Positions 1 through 7,600 are shown, counted from the stretch's first letter. The stretch is 9,179 nucleotides of DNA from Cytophagales bacterium (GCA_025455595.1 JALOMD010000181.1:1-9179); one strand, 5' to 3'. Notes: generated from the letters alone by a model not told the origin. Program-made: numbers and translations.

Positions 1-302
1 TGGACGAGCCGCTGTCGGGACTGGATGCCAACGCGGTGATTCTGGTCAAGGAAATCCTTTCCCGCCTCGCCGCCGACGGCAAGACGCTGTTTTACAGTTC
101 GCACATCATGGACGTGGTGGAGAAGTTCGCCCACCGCATCATGATTCTGCACCAAGGCCGCATCGTGGCCGACGGCACTTTTGCCGAACTCCAAGCCCGC
201 GAGAAAAACGAGTCGCTGGAGCAAATTTTCACCGAACTCACCGGCAACCACGCCCATCAGTCGCAAGCCGGGCAGTTCATTGACGCGCTGAAAAACGTTT
301 AA
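1..302 (+). CDS. ABC transporter ATP-binding protein, 3' part only
   Basis: This is the C-terminal 99 residues of an ABC ATPase; the reading frame is open from position 3, so the gene starts left of the window. It begins inside the Walker B region (DEP), followed by the D-loop (SGLDA) and the switch/H-loop histidine in FYSSHIMDVVEK. The tail GRIVADGTFAEL is typical of the CcmA/BcrA-like (COG1131) class of exporters. The Walker A and signature motifs lie outside the window. The protein would hydrolyse ATP on the cytoplasmic face and drive the membrane subunit, very probably the protein encoded 89 bp downstream on the same strand. The substrate cannot be read from the sequence. The stop codon TAA (300-302) lies inside a heptad repeat. 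The family call is secure; the transported compound is unknown. Confidence 0.93.
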   Translation, partial: DEPLSGLDANAVILVKEILSRLAADGKTLFYSSHIMDVVEKFAHRIMILHQGRIVADGTFAELQAREKNESLEQIFTELTGNHAHQSQAGQFIDALKNV

Positions 303-390
303 CGTTTATCGTTTTGGGTAAAAATTGCTTGAAACAGCAAACTTCAAATGCTAAACCGAAAACGTTAAACGATAAACGTTAAACGAACGC
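296..390. repeat. Facing heptad repeats forming a 19-bp inverted repeat between ATPase and permease genes
   Basis: The left block is CGTTTAA (296-302) and CGTTTAT (303-309), running into CGTTTTG, the first 7 nt of the palindrome at 310. The right block is CGTTAAA (363-369), CGATAAA (370-376), CGTTAAA (377-383) and CGAACGC (384-390). Bases 296-314 and 367-385 are exact reverse complements, 19 bp, separated by 52 nt that contain the 27-nt palindrome. The left arm includes the ATPase stop codon and the right arm ends 6 nt before the permease ATG. In the mRNA this could fold into a long stem just upstream of the permease start; that role is inference. Confidence 0.8.
310..336 (+). repeat. 27-nt palindromic repeat, degenerate copy 1
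   Basis: The left arm CGTTTTGGGTAA is followed by AAA and a degenerate right arm TTGCTTGAAACA. Pairing as RNA on the + strand gives 11 of 12 positions, four of them G-U (offsets 6-22, 7-21, 8-20 and 10-18); only the outermost C-A pair fails. It lies in the gap between two co-directional ABC genes. Confidence 0.65.
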
Positions 391-391
391 A

Positions 392-2053
392 ATGCAACGA
401 ATCGTCCTTTTTGTCTTAGACCGTTTTCGGGTCGTGTTCGGGTGGCTGGGCATTGACTACCGCCAGCTTCGGGCCATTGTGGAAATAAAGCTCCTGATGG
501 ACACCCGTCGCCAGCCGACTGCGTTTGGCCAGCAGGCATCGGGCAAGGAGAGCAAAAGTTCGGCGGCCTACTGGGTGGGCATCATCATGTACGCTTTGTT
601 CGGGGCGGCGGTCGGGGCATTGATGTTCATCGTGCCTTCGGTGTATGTGGCACTGGCGGTGGTGTTCAGTTACATCATGCTCATGACCGTGATGACGCTG
701 ATTAGCGACTTCGCCTCGGTGCTGATGGACACCACCGACCACGCCGTGCTGGCTCCGCGCCCCATCGACAACCGCACGGTTTGGATGGCCCGTATTGTTC
801 ACGTGGTGGCTTACGTGTTTTCCTTCACGCTGGCGTTGTCGCTGTTCCCGATTATTTTCGTAGGCATCCGCTACGGCATACTGGCCTTGCTGCTCTTTGT
901 GACGCTGGTGTTTTTATCGGCGTTGCTGGCCGTGTTTTTCACCAACTTGCTTTACGTGCTGCTCATCCGGTTCAGCAGCGAAGCCCGTGTGCGGCAGGTG
1001 GTTACGTATGCGCAAGTGCTCATGTCCATTGTTTTCATCGGTGGGGCGCAGACATTGCCGCGCCTGATTGACATCGAAGCCATCCAGAAGGCTACGGCAA
1101 CCATTGCTTGGTGGCACTACTTGCTGCCGCCGTTTTGGATGGGCGGCCTCATGGACGCATTTGTGAACCGACATTTCGAGATGCCCTACCAAGTGTTTGC
1201 GGCTTTGGGCTTGCTGTTTCCGGCAGCGGCCCTGTGGGTGATGAACAGTGCCGTGAGCCGCGACATCACCCGCAAACTGCTGGCAGCCAGCACCGCCGAG
1301 AGCGGCGAAACCGCCTCAAGCGAGCGGACGGAAACGCAAAAAACGCTCTCCGAACGGCTCTCGGCTTGGCTCACGGGGCATCCGGCCGAGAAAATGGGCT
1401 TCGAGTTGACGTGGAAAATCACGGGCCGCGACCAGAAATTCAAGGTGCGCACGTATCCGTCGCTGGGGATTTTGCTGCCCGTCTATTTCTCGTTCTTCCG
1501 GACGGGCATCGTCGAAACGTCAACGTGGCAACACATCTTGGTGTTGTACTTCCTCTCGCTGCTTGTTACTGCGCTGCTCACCAACAGCCAGTTTTCAGAC
1601 GACCACCGGGCGGCTTGGCTGTACACCGCGCCGCCGCTGCAACAGCCGGGCAAGGTGTTGCTCGGTTCGTTAAAGGCTTTGGTTATCAAGCTGTTCGTTC
1701 CGCTTTACTTGGTCATATCGGTGTTTGTGGTGTGGCTGTGGGGCTGGCACACCGTTGGCGACATCGCATTGGCGTTTTGCAACAATTTGCTGTTCCTGAC
1801 GATTTTCGCCCTGACCGGGCCGAAGCGTTTTCCGTTTTCGGCCCCGCCCGTCGAGGCGCAGCAGTCGTCCAACTTTGCCGTGGCCATGCTTATGATGATT
1901 CTCAGCGGCGTTGTCGGCCTCGCGCATTTCGGCTTGTCGCGATTTCCGGTGGCGGTTTGGACGGCCATTCCGTTGATGGGGGCACTGGTTTTTTACCTGT
2001 TGCGCAAGTACGGCGAAACGTCGTGGCAACGGATTCGGGAGACAGCCAGTTAA
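392..2053 (+). CDS. Putative ABC transporter membrane (permease) protein
   Basis: The 553-residue protein is strongly hydrophobic, with about ten or more membrane segments, for example near residues 60-80, 84-108, 132-160, 161-190, 395-410, 433-452, 500-520 and 523-540. A hydrophilic, cytoplasm-like stretch lies at about 290-350 (rich in S, E, T, R and K, including ASTAESGETASSERTE). No enzyme motif is visible. Following an ABC ATPase gene on the same strand after 89 bp, it is most simply the membrane subunit of that exporter; the pair would act in the inner membrane. The ATG at 392 is chosen because it is the first in the frame and precedes the first conserved-looking segment; no Shine-Dalgarno sequence is evident, which is usual in Bacteroidota. 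I do not recognise a named subfamily, so the permease role rests largely on context. Confidence 0.85.
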   Translation: MQRIVLFVLDRFRVVFGWLGIDYRQLRAIVEIKLLMDTRRQPTAFGQQASGKESKSSAAYWVGIIMYALFGAAVGALMFIVPSVYVALAVVFSYIMLMTVMTLISDFASVLMDTTDHAVLAPRPIDNRTVWMARIVHVVAYVFSFTLALSLFPIIFVGIRYGILALLLFVTLVFLSALLAVFFTNLLYVLLIRFSSEARVRQVVTYAQVLMSIVFIGGAQTLPRLIDIEAIQKATATIAWWHYLLPPFWMGGLMDAFVNRHFEMPYQVFAALGLLFPAAALWVMNSAVSRDITRKLLAASTAESGETASSERTETQKTLSERLSAWLTGHPAEKMGFELTWKITGRDQKFKVRTYPSLGILLPVYFSFFRTGIVETSTWQHILVLYFLSLLVTALLTNSQFSDDHRAAWLYTAPPLQQPGKVLLGSLKALVIKLFVPLYLVISVFVVWLWGWHTVGDIALAFCNNLLFLTIFALTGPKRFPFSAPPVEAQQSSNFAVAMLMMILSGVVGLAHFGLSRFPVAVWTAIPLMGALVFYLLRKYGETSWQRIRETAS

Positions 2054-2072
2054 TTCAGAATTATGAATAGAG
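2052..2072 (+). repeat. Heptad repeat at permease stop codon
   Basis: Three 7-nt units follow one another: AATTCAG (2052-2058), AATTATG (2059-2065) and AATAGAG (2066-2072). The first unit overlaps the TAA stop (2051-2053). It is short and degenerate, and counts mainly because other gene ends in the window show the same 7-nt period. Confidence 0.5.
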
Positions 2073-2096
2073 TTACTATACGCTGACAATCAGATA

Positions 2097-2279
2097 CTTA
2101 CAAAAAAACGCGCAGCCGCTCGCCTCTGGCGAGCGGCAACTATCACCCGGCCTCTGGCCGGAAGCAGATGCCTGAAAACAGATTGTGTTTTTTGTAAGAC
2201 ATTGATAATCAATAAATTAATCGAATTGCCTGCTACTTGTTTTTGTCTGTATCCGGCCAGAGGCCGGGTGATAGTTGCC
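2097..2279. repeat. REP-like hairpin cluster with inverted 27-bp copies
   Basis: Three hairpins share the core GCCTCTGGC. Hairpin 1 (2115-2137) has a perfect 10-bp stem around TCT; hairpin 2 (2147-2161) is CCGGCC, TCT, GGCCGG; hairpin 3 (2253-2267) is the inverted form of hairpin 2. Bases 2135-2161 (beginning GGCAACTATCACCCGG) are repeated exactly as the reverse complement at 2253-2279. A further near-inverted pair, CTTACAAAAAA (2097-2107) and TTTTTTGTAAG (2188-2198), encloses hairpins 1 and 2, giving an element of about 102 bp with terminal inverted repeats. No transposase gene is present. A REP/REPIN-type or MITE-type element is the best reading. Confidence 0.75.
2115..2137. terminator. Strong hairpin downstream of permease gene
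   Basis: A perfect 10-bp GC-rich stem (GCCGCTCGCC) with a TCT loop lies 62 nt after the permease stop. There is no run of T after it on the + strand; on the - strand the stem is followed by CGTTTTTTTG. It could stabilise or end the ABC transcript, but it is also part of the REP-like cluster, so the terminator role is a guess. Confidence 0.35.
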
Positions 2280-2391
2280 AGATTTATAGAATTGACAGAA
2301 AAAACAGGATTTTCATGTTCATCATAAAAATCACTGTAAAATCACAGTTCTGACAAAGAAACGCTTGTGACGAATATCTTTTGTAGCGGAG

Positions 2392-2760
2392 ATGAAAAAA
2401 CGAACCCTCGTTGTCGGGGCCACCGACAACCCTACCCGATACGCTTACTTGGCAGCCAACAGTTTGGTGTCGAAAGGTCATCCCATCGAATTGTTGGGAA
2501 CCAAAATCGGTACGGTGGCCGGGCAAGAAATCCGGCAGGGTGAGCCGCACCTGGCCGAAATCGACACCGTGACACTGTACGTAGGCCCGCGCAATCAACC
2601 GCCGCTCTACGACTACCTGCTCAGCCTGCTCCCCAAGCGCATCATCTTCAATCCCGGCACTGAAAACCCGGAATTTGAGCAAATGGCCCGCAGCCAAGGC
2701 ATTGAAACCGTGCAAGGCTGCACGCTGGTGATGCTGTCAACGGGACAATTGAATGAATAA
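2392..2760 (+). CDS. CoA-binding domain protein (CoA_binding_2 / YccU-like)
   Basis: The complete 122-residue protein is about the normal length for single-domain CoA-binding proteins with a Rossmann-like fold. After strand 1 (TLVVGA) comes the loop GATDNPTRYAY (residues 9-19), characteristic of the nucleotide/CoA-binding site, then the helix and second strand (GHPIELLGTKIG). DTVTLYVGPRNQPPLYDYLLSL, the strongly conserved NPGTENPEFE (residues 87-96) and the C-terminal GCTLVMLSTGQ all match the family. It is related to the N-terminal domain of succinyl-CoA synthetase alpha but lacks the ligase part; the physiological role of these small proteins is unclear. It is probably cytosolic. The ATG at 2392 fits the family start (MKKTLVLGA type). 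A heptad repeat begins in the base after the TAA stop. It has no operon partner in the window. Confidence 0.93.
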   Translation: MKKRTLVVGATDNPTRYAYLAANSLVSKGHPIELLGTKIGTVAGQEIRQGEPHLAEIDTVTLYVGPRNQPPLYDYLLSLLPKRIIFNPGTENPEFEQMARSQGIETVQGCTLVMLSTGQLNE

Positions 2761-2795
2761 AATGCGGAGTGCGGATTTCGGAAGGCGGAATGAAA
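2761..2795 (+). repeat. Heptad repeat right after CoA-binding gene
   Basis: Five 7-nt units start directly after the stop codon: AATGCGG (2761-2767), AGTGCGG (2768-2774), then ATTTCGG, AAGGCGG and AATGAAA. The first 18 nt are identical, as reverse complement, to 4639-4656, the same position relative to the stop of the large secreted-protein gene; over 36 nt the two copies agree at 30 positions and all differences are transitions. Confidence 0.8.
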
Positions 2796-2801
2796 GAGGC
2801 A

Positions 2802-2816
2802 TCCCGACCTATCGGG
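2802..2816. repeat. Small TCCCGA...TCGGG palindrome, copy 1
   Basis: CCCGA (2803-2807) and TCGGG (2812-2816) form a 5-bp stem around CCTA. A related hairpin lies at 7933-7948; both are preceded by AGGCA. CGTTTTGG at 2821 is the only trace of the larger palindrome family immediately after it. Confidence 0.45.
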
Positions 2817-2896
2817 CCGCCGTTTTGGCTGAACCTTGATTTTCAAATGATTCACGGATTGCCATGATTGGAGAAATCCTGTCAAAAAACGCAAGC

Positions 2897-2923
2897 CGTT
2901 TTAGGCAAAAACCACTCAAAACG
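2897..2923 (-). repeat. 27-nt palindromic repeat, degenerate copy 2
   Basis: The outer arms CGTTTT and AAAACG are intact and exactly 27 nt apart end to end, as in the other copies; the inner part is degenerate. Read on the - strand, i.e. in the 3' region of the fasciclin gene, four of the five imperfect pairs become G-U and one is A-C. It lies 38 nt past the expected fasciclin stop, just beyond a heptad repeat. Confidence 0.65.
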
Positions 2924-2933
2924 CCCCAGTTGT

Positions 2934-2961
2934 TCTGACCTCTGACCTCTGCGTTCTGACC
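2934..2961. repeat. Heptad repeat at fasciclin gene 3' end
   Basis: Four exact-period 7-nt units: TCTGACC (2934-2940), TCTGACC (2941-2947), TCTGCGT (2948-2954) and TCTGACC (2955-2961). It abuts the TGA stop (2962-2964 on the - strand) of the ancestral fasciclin frame and is followed, in gene direction, by the 27-nt palindrome. Confidence 0.8.
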
Positions 2962-3466
2962 TCACTTGTTTCCCACCGCCGACACGGGCAGCAGCACGCG
3001 GTTCACCACGTGAACCACGCCGTTGGCGGCCATCACGTTTGGCTGTAGTAACTCGGCCCCGCGATTCGCCGTTGAGGGTGAGCAACTTTTGTCCGTCGCG
3101 GAGTTCGGCGGCCAGCACCTTGCCTTGCACAATGTGGTATTTGAGCATGGTGGACAGTTGTTCCCTGCCCGTCGGTTCGAGCAAGTCGGGCATGGCGGCT
3201 ACTTTTTGGAAAGCGTCGTCCGTCGGGGCGAATACCGTGAACGGCCCCGCTTGGCTCAGGGCGTTGGTCATTTCGGCGGCTTTGATGGCCTTGGTCAGCG
3301 AGGCGAATTGCCCCGACAGTGCCACCGTTTCCACAATGTCGCGCGGCGGCTGCGCGTACAAAGAGGATTTCGCCCGGCCTGCGGTTGGCCTTTGGGCCAC
3401 TGCACCGCTGAACGAGTTGAACAACAAAGTCACACAAAGCAATGCGAAAGTGATGCGTTGTTTCAT
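2962..3466 (-). pseudogene. Fasciclin-domain secreted protein, broken by internal deletion/frameshift
   Basis: Starting at the ATG at 3466, the frame encodes a signal peptide (MKQRITFALLCVTLLFNSFSGAVAQ), then a fasciclin (FAS1) domain: FTVFAPTDDAF at residues 76-86, YHIVQGKVLAA at 110-120 and LLTLNGES at 128-135. There the domain stops. The family's C-terminal part, GAELLQPN followed by NGVVHVVNRVLLP and the stop at 2962-2964, continues one base out of frame. Compared with usual FAS1 domains, about a dozen residues between NGES and the GAELL segment (the strand region) are also missing, so a deletion whose length is not a multiple of 3, near 3050-3066, explains both. In the uninterrupted frame translation goes on to a stop at 2882, with an unrelated basic tail. 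FAS1 proteins are extracellular or envelope adhesion-type proteins. An upstream in-frame ATG at 3547 adds 27 residues before the signal peptide and is less likely. A sequencing or assembly error remains possible. Confidence 0.8.
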
Positions 3467-3781
3467 GGCGGCTGCGAGTTGGATGTGCAGTTGGTACGTT
3501 ACTTGGCGTATAAAAGTTGCAAAATGCGTGCCCGGCAAACCCTGCAAGTTAGCGGTGTATAATCTCTACGAACCGACAAGCCCTCTGGCATTCGGTGTAC
3601 GAAAACCGATTTTCGACAAAACCCAAAACAATCTACTCAAGCGGCTGTTTTATTGATATAGTTTAATATTTTCCTTGATTTAGTCAAAAAAAGATGCGAT
3701 TGGCACAAAAAATGCGGCGCGTCAGGTGCGGCCAGCCGCCAACGAAGGCCGTTGTCAAATCACCTTTAAACCGAAACATCC
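3467..3781. promoter_or_regulatory. Divergent intergenic region between fasciclin and barrel-protein genes
   Basis: This 315-bp gap separates two divergent genes and must carry both promoters. I see an AT-rich stretch at about 3650-3712, likely serving the + strand gene at 3782, but no exact match to the Bacteroidota -7 box TAnnTTTG on either strand. There is no 27-nt palindrome or heptad array here, unlike the gaps at gene 3' ends. Confidence 0.35.
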
Positions 3782-4543
3782 ATGAAAATCTCCGTGCATA
3801 TAATCGCCCTTTTAATATGTGGTTTTGCCCACGCCCAAGTTACCATTTCCCAGCCTTTGTTTGATCCGAAAGAACGCATCCCTACCGACACCGGCGTGGC
3901 CCGTCGCGGCTTCGAGCTTTACTTTGTCCAGCAATTCGGCTTCTCCAATGCCGCTGGCATCAACTCCCGGCTGCGCGAGACAAATTACCCCGAACTGGGC
4001 GGCATGCAAGTGTTCTGGGGCGGCGGCCTGCAGTACCGTTTCAACCGCTTGCTACTGGGTGGCGAGTTGTCGCACACGGTCAATCCCTACGGCCCGCGTA
4101 CCAACGACGTGGCCGTTACGCGGCGTGGCGCGTACATTCTCCAGTTGAACGTCGCCTACAGCGTTTATCAAAAAGGGGCGTTTCGGATTTACCCGTTTGC
4201 GGGCGTGAGCGGCATGGAAACCACACTTACCCTGACCCGCACCACGCCGGACGCGGATTTCAACGGGCTGCTCCAGCAACCGGGCAACGCCGTGTCGCTA
4301 ACGCATTTCCAAGCGGCGGTAAACTTCGGCGTGGGGTTGGATGTCACATCAGACGAAGTGGGGCAAAGTCCGTTGGTGAACTTCAGGCTGGGCTACCGCG
4401 CCAGCGGGCCAAGCGACTGGTTTTCAGACTACACGGTGATACGCAACGCCCCGCTTGACCGGCTGGGCATGGTTTACGTGCAATTCGGCTTGGGCTACAA
4501 CTGGAACCGCCTGAGCAAGCAGCAGCGATTGTTGGGCAGGTGA
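3782..4543 (+). CDS. Outer-membrane beta-barrel-like protein, unrecognised family
   Basis: The 253-residue protein has a clear signal peptide (MKISVHIIALLICGFAHA, cleavage before QVTISQ). The C in LIC is not in a lipobox, because I rather than G, A or S precedes it. The rest alternates hydrophobic and polar residues with many glycines and aromatic residues in amphipathic strands, e.g. GGGLQYRFNRLLLGGELSH, AYILQLNVAYSVY, FRIYPFAGVSGM, VNFGVGLDV, VNFRLGYRA and VYVQFGLGYNWN. This is the pattern of a small (perhaps 8-10-stranded) outer-membrane barrel. The C-terminus (RLSKQQRLLGR) does not end in the usual aromatic residue; the last strand probably ends at about residue 243. I do not recognise the family and assign no substrate. 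It converges with the large secreted-protein gene, 117 bp away. Confidence 0.8.
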   Translation: MKISVHIIALLICGFAHAQVTISQPLFDPKERIPTDTGVARRGFELYFVQQFGFSNAAGINSRLRETNYPELGGMQVFWGGGLQYRFNRLLLGGELSHTVNPYGPRTNDVAVTRRGAYILQLNVAYSVYQKGAFRIYPFAGVSGMETTLTLTRTTPDADFNGLLQQPGNAVSLTHFQAAVNFGVGLDVTSDEVGQSPLVNFRLGYRASGPSDWFSDYTVIRNAPLDRLGMVYVQFGLGYNWNRLSKQQRLLGR

Positions 4544-4584
4544 TTTTGTCAAAATCAGAATTCGCGGCAAGAGTAGGACTTGAA

Positions 4585-4619
4585 AAGGCGTTTTAGGCAA
4601 AAATTGCCCAAAACGCCTT
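4585..4619. terminator. 27-nt palindrome copy 3 with extended stem, between convergent genes
   Basis: The palindrome core is 4589-4615, extended by AAGG/CCTT to a 16-position stem around AAA, with one imperfect pair (A4595-C4609). On the - strand that pair becomes G-U, so the stem is unbroken in the transcript of the large secreted-protein gene. It lies 42 nt after one stop and 42 nt before the other, a natural place for a bidirectional terminator or mRNA-end stabiliser. There is no strong U-run, so intrinsic termination is not certain. Confidence 0.55.
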
Positions 4620-4621
4620 GC

Positions 4622-4656
4622 CTCCATTCTGTTTTCCAAAATCCGCACTCCGCATT
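4622..4656 (-). repeat. Heptad repeat after the large secreted-protein gene
   Basis: Read on the - strand from 4656: AATGCGG, AGTGCGG, then ATTTTGG, AAAACAG and AATGGAG, five units of exactly 7 nt, beginning 4 nt after the TGA stop. It is nearly the same module as at 2761-2795, in the same orientation relative to the preceding gene, and is followed closely by the 27-nt palindrome at 4615-4589. Confidence 0.8.
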
Positions 4657-4660
4657 CGGT

Positions 4661-7600
4661 TCACCTCATCACGTGTATCCAGCCCTTGCACGAGAGGCCG
4701 TCGGGGGAAGTGAGGCGGTAGTAATACACGCCGTTGTCCACTCCGGCGGCCGTCCAGTCGTTCTGGTAGGTGTCGTTCAGGTAAACGGCGCGGCCCCACT
4801 GGTTGTAGATTTCCACCTTCCAGCCTTGCTTGTACGTCTCGAAACGCGTGTTGGGCGGGTTGGGCGTGATTACGTTCACAGGCGGCTTGGGGTCGTCCAC
4901 GCGGATGCTTTTGCTGACGCGTTCTTGGCAGGCCCCACGGAAGGCCCGCAACACAATCTCGTACTGCCCGGCCTTGTCGAGCGAAAGCGTGTCGCTGACG
5001 CGACGGGTCACGCCTGAGCCGTCCACCACTTCCCACTCGGTGCGGCCCGGCTCGCCAACGGCCGACAGTTTGAGGCGCACCGGCTTGCCGCACTCCGACG
5101 TGAGTGCAATGTCGAAATCAGGCTCAAACTCATTGATGCGAACGGTGGTGCTGAGGGCTTTCACGCAGCCGTCGGCAGTGGTGATGCGTACCGTGTAGCT
5201 GGTGGTTTGCGTGGGCGAAACCGTGGGCGTGGGCGAGGTGGGATTGTCCATGCCCCGCGCCGGCGACCACTCGTACCGCACGCCGCCCTCGGCTTTCAAT
5301 TGCACCTGCTGGCCCGTACACAGCGTAGTGTCTTTGTTGATTTTAAAAACCAAGTCCCTGACGGTGATCTTGCGGCTCACCGAGTCCACTTTCTTGCACG
5401 TGAGCGGGTCGTAGGCCTTCAGGGTGACCGTGTACTCACCGGGCTGGCTCAACGTCAGCACGGCTTGCCCGGCCGACGAAGACCGCACCTGCCCGTTCAC
5501 GATCCACTCGAACCGTTTGCCGCCTTGGCTGCGGTTGGTCACCCGCACTTGGGCAGGCACGCCGCACGAGTCAGGCACCAAGTCAAATTCGGCATCCAAT
5601 GCATCCAAGTTGATTTTGAAAGCCGCATTGTTGCAGCCAGGACTGGGGTCGCCGTCTTCCGGCTCCTTGATGCCGTTGTTTAGGTTTGATACCACGCCTG
5701 CTGTGGTAGGAAACGAACTGTTGTCGGCGCAGGCGCAGGCCACGTGGTAGATGGTGCCGTCGGGGCTGAACCGCGACGTGCCACCATCCACGTGGTTGTC
5801 GCCACGCGTAGTACCGAAAAACGCCCCGTACAGCAACTGGCTGGCTCCTTGGTCAAGGATGGCTAAGTAATAATCGTCGCCGTTGGTAGTGCTTCGGATA
5901 AGCCTTGTCGAATCCACTGCATTGGCGGTGGGCAGCCCGGTGGTGCTGCTGCCCTCTATGCCTCGCCTATTGTTGATGTCGCCGCCCCAGCCTGAAAAGT
6001 AAAGGAATCCACAATTGCTGCGCATGAAGGCCGTGGGCGAGATGTCAGGCTGCTGACGGCCCGAACCAACCGTAGTGGAAAAAAGCGTTCGGCTCAGGTT
6101 GGCATCCATTGCGTGGATGAACTGCCCGCTGCGCGGATTGTTATAGACACCCTGCGAAATCGGGTACTGCCCGAACGTCAGGCCTAACACATACACGTTT
6201 TCGTCCGGGTCAAGGTCAATTAGGTAGGCTTGGTCGGCCCGGTCGGTGCCAAGGTAAGACAGCCGCGAAAGGCGTTGGTTCTGGAAACGTGCTACAAACC
6301 CATCTTCGCTGCCATTAGACGCGGGCCGAACCACCCCGGCGGTGGTGGGCAGGTTGCGGCTGGTGGTGCCGCCCGTCACATAAACGTTGCCGGACGGAGC
6401 CACCCGGATACCACGAGCCGCATCAAAACCGCTTCCGCCCAAGTAGCTACTCCAAGTCAGGGCGGTGAGGGTAGGGTTCAACTGGCAAACCACCGCGTCT
6501 TCCAAGCCGTTCAGTGCGTTCTGCGATGCGTTGCCCGCAATCGGGAAATTGCGCGAAAGCGTCGTGGAAGCAAAGTAAATGTTGCCTTGCTGATCTATAT
6601 AAACCTCGCCCCGAAATTCGTCTCCGTAGTTAAAAACAGCCTGGTTGGTTTGGTTACTGATGCCATCGTTGAGCGAACCGCCCACGTAGGTGCTGCCCAC
6701 CAAAGCGGAGCCGGCCGCGTTGAGTTTGGCCACGAACAAATCACTGCCGTTTACGAAATCCACGCCTACCGGCCCAGTCCTCGTGCCGCCGTTGTAGGTG
6801 CGGTCAAAGGCTCCGACAGTGGTCGGGAAATTCAGCGAGCTGGTGGTGCCCATCACAATCAACTCGCCTGCGTCATTCACGATCAGGCTGTGCGGGGCTT
6901 CGGCTTGGCTGCCGCCGAGGTAAGTGGCATAGACCAAGGTCTTGCCGTTCGGCGCGTACTTGAGGATGGCCACGTCAGTTGCGCCGCTGAACCTGGTTTG
7001 GAACGCCCCGACCGTGGCCGGAAACCGGTTGCCGAACTCAATGCCGCCTGAGTACAGGTGGCCGTCTTTGTCGTAAGTGGCGGTGAAGCCCCAGTTGTCG
7101 GTGAACGAGCCGGAGTAGGTGGAAAACACCAGCACCGGATCAATGACCAGCGGCAAGCGGCGGTCGAAGCCTTTGGGCAAGGAGAACGTAACCGTGTTGT
7201 CGCGCAACACAAAGGCCGACGGCACCTCGCGCCGCACGCCTGCCTTGTCGGTTTGGTACGAGTACGGCGGGGCCTCGGTTGTCTTGTTGACGGTCGTCTC
7301 GGTGAACAGGAAGCCGTTTTCCGCCGACATCCGGCTCATGCCGCTGTACTGCATTTTGATTTGGTTCGGATCAGCTTGGGCGGCCACGAGGAATTCGTAC
7401 TTGAACGTGCCGTTTTGGGCAAAAAGCCGCAAATCCACGCCGGGGTATAGGTTCTTGTAGCGAACTTCTGAGAAAGCAGGCACATCCGATGCCCAATGCG
7501 CCGGGTCGTCGTCAAGGAAGAAATTGCGCCGCTCTATTTTTTCGCCGTCGGCTTGCAGCGTCACGCCAGGCTGGGCACCGACGAATGTGATTTCAAAGCC

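Noticed and set aside
1108..2070. 320-residue open frame on + overlapping the permease gene
   Set aside because: It is in another frame of a GC-rich gene, rich in A, R, G and H, with no family features; the overlapping permease has coherent membrane segments.
2097..2279. tRNA or rRNA-like structure
   Set aside because: The hairpins do not form a cloverleaf and no T-loop or anticodon arrangement is found; repeats explain the folding.
2821..2847. Further degenerate copy of the 27-nt palindrome starting CGTTTTGG
   Set aside because: Only the first 8 bases match; the rest does not pair, so it is noted only as a possible remnant.
3557..3563. TATAAT-like sequence as a promoter
   Set aside because: Bacteroidota primary promoters use TAnnTTTG rather than TATAAT, no suitable -33 element is present, and the position does not suit the gene at 3782.
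3023..3656. Open frames of 179 and 205 residues on + across the fasciclin gene
   Set aside because: They are antisense to recognisable FAS1 motifs, and neither shows a domain or signal of its own.
3815..3835. Lipoprotein signal at the start of the barrel-like protein
   Set aside because: The residue before the cysteine is I, which does not fit a lipobox, and a normal signal peptidase I site (AHA before Q) follows.
6230..7051. 273-residue open frame on + antisense to the large secreted-protein gene
   Set aside because: The composition is that of an antisense shadow; the opposite strand has clear repeats and domains through the whole stretch.
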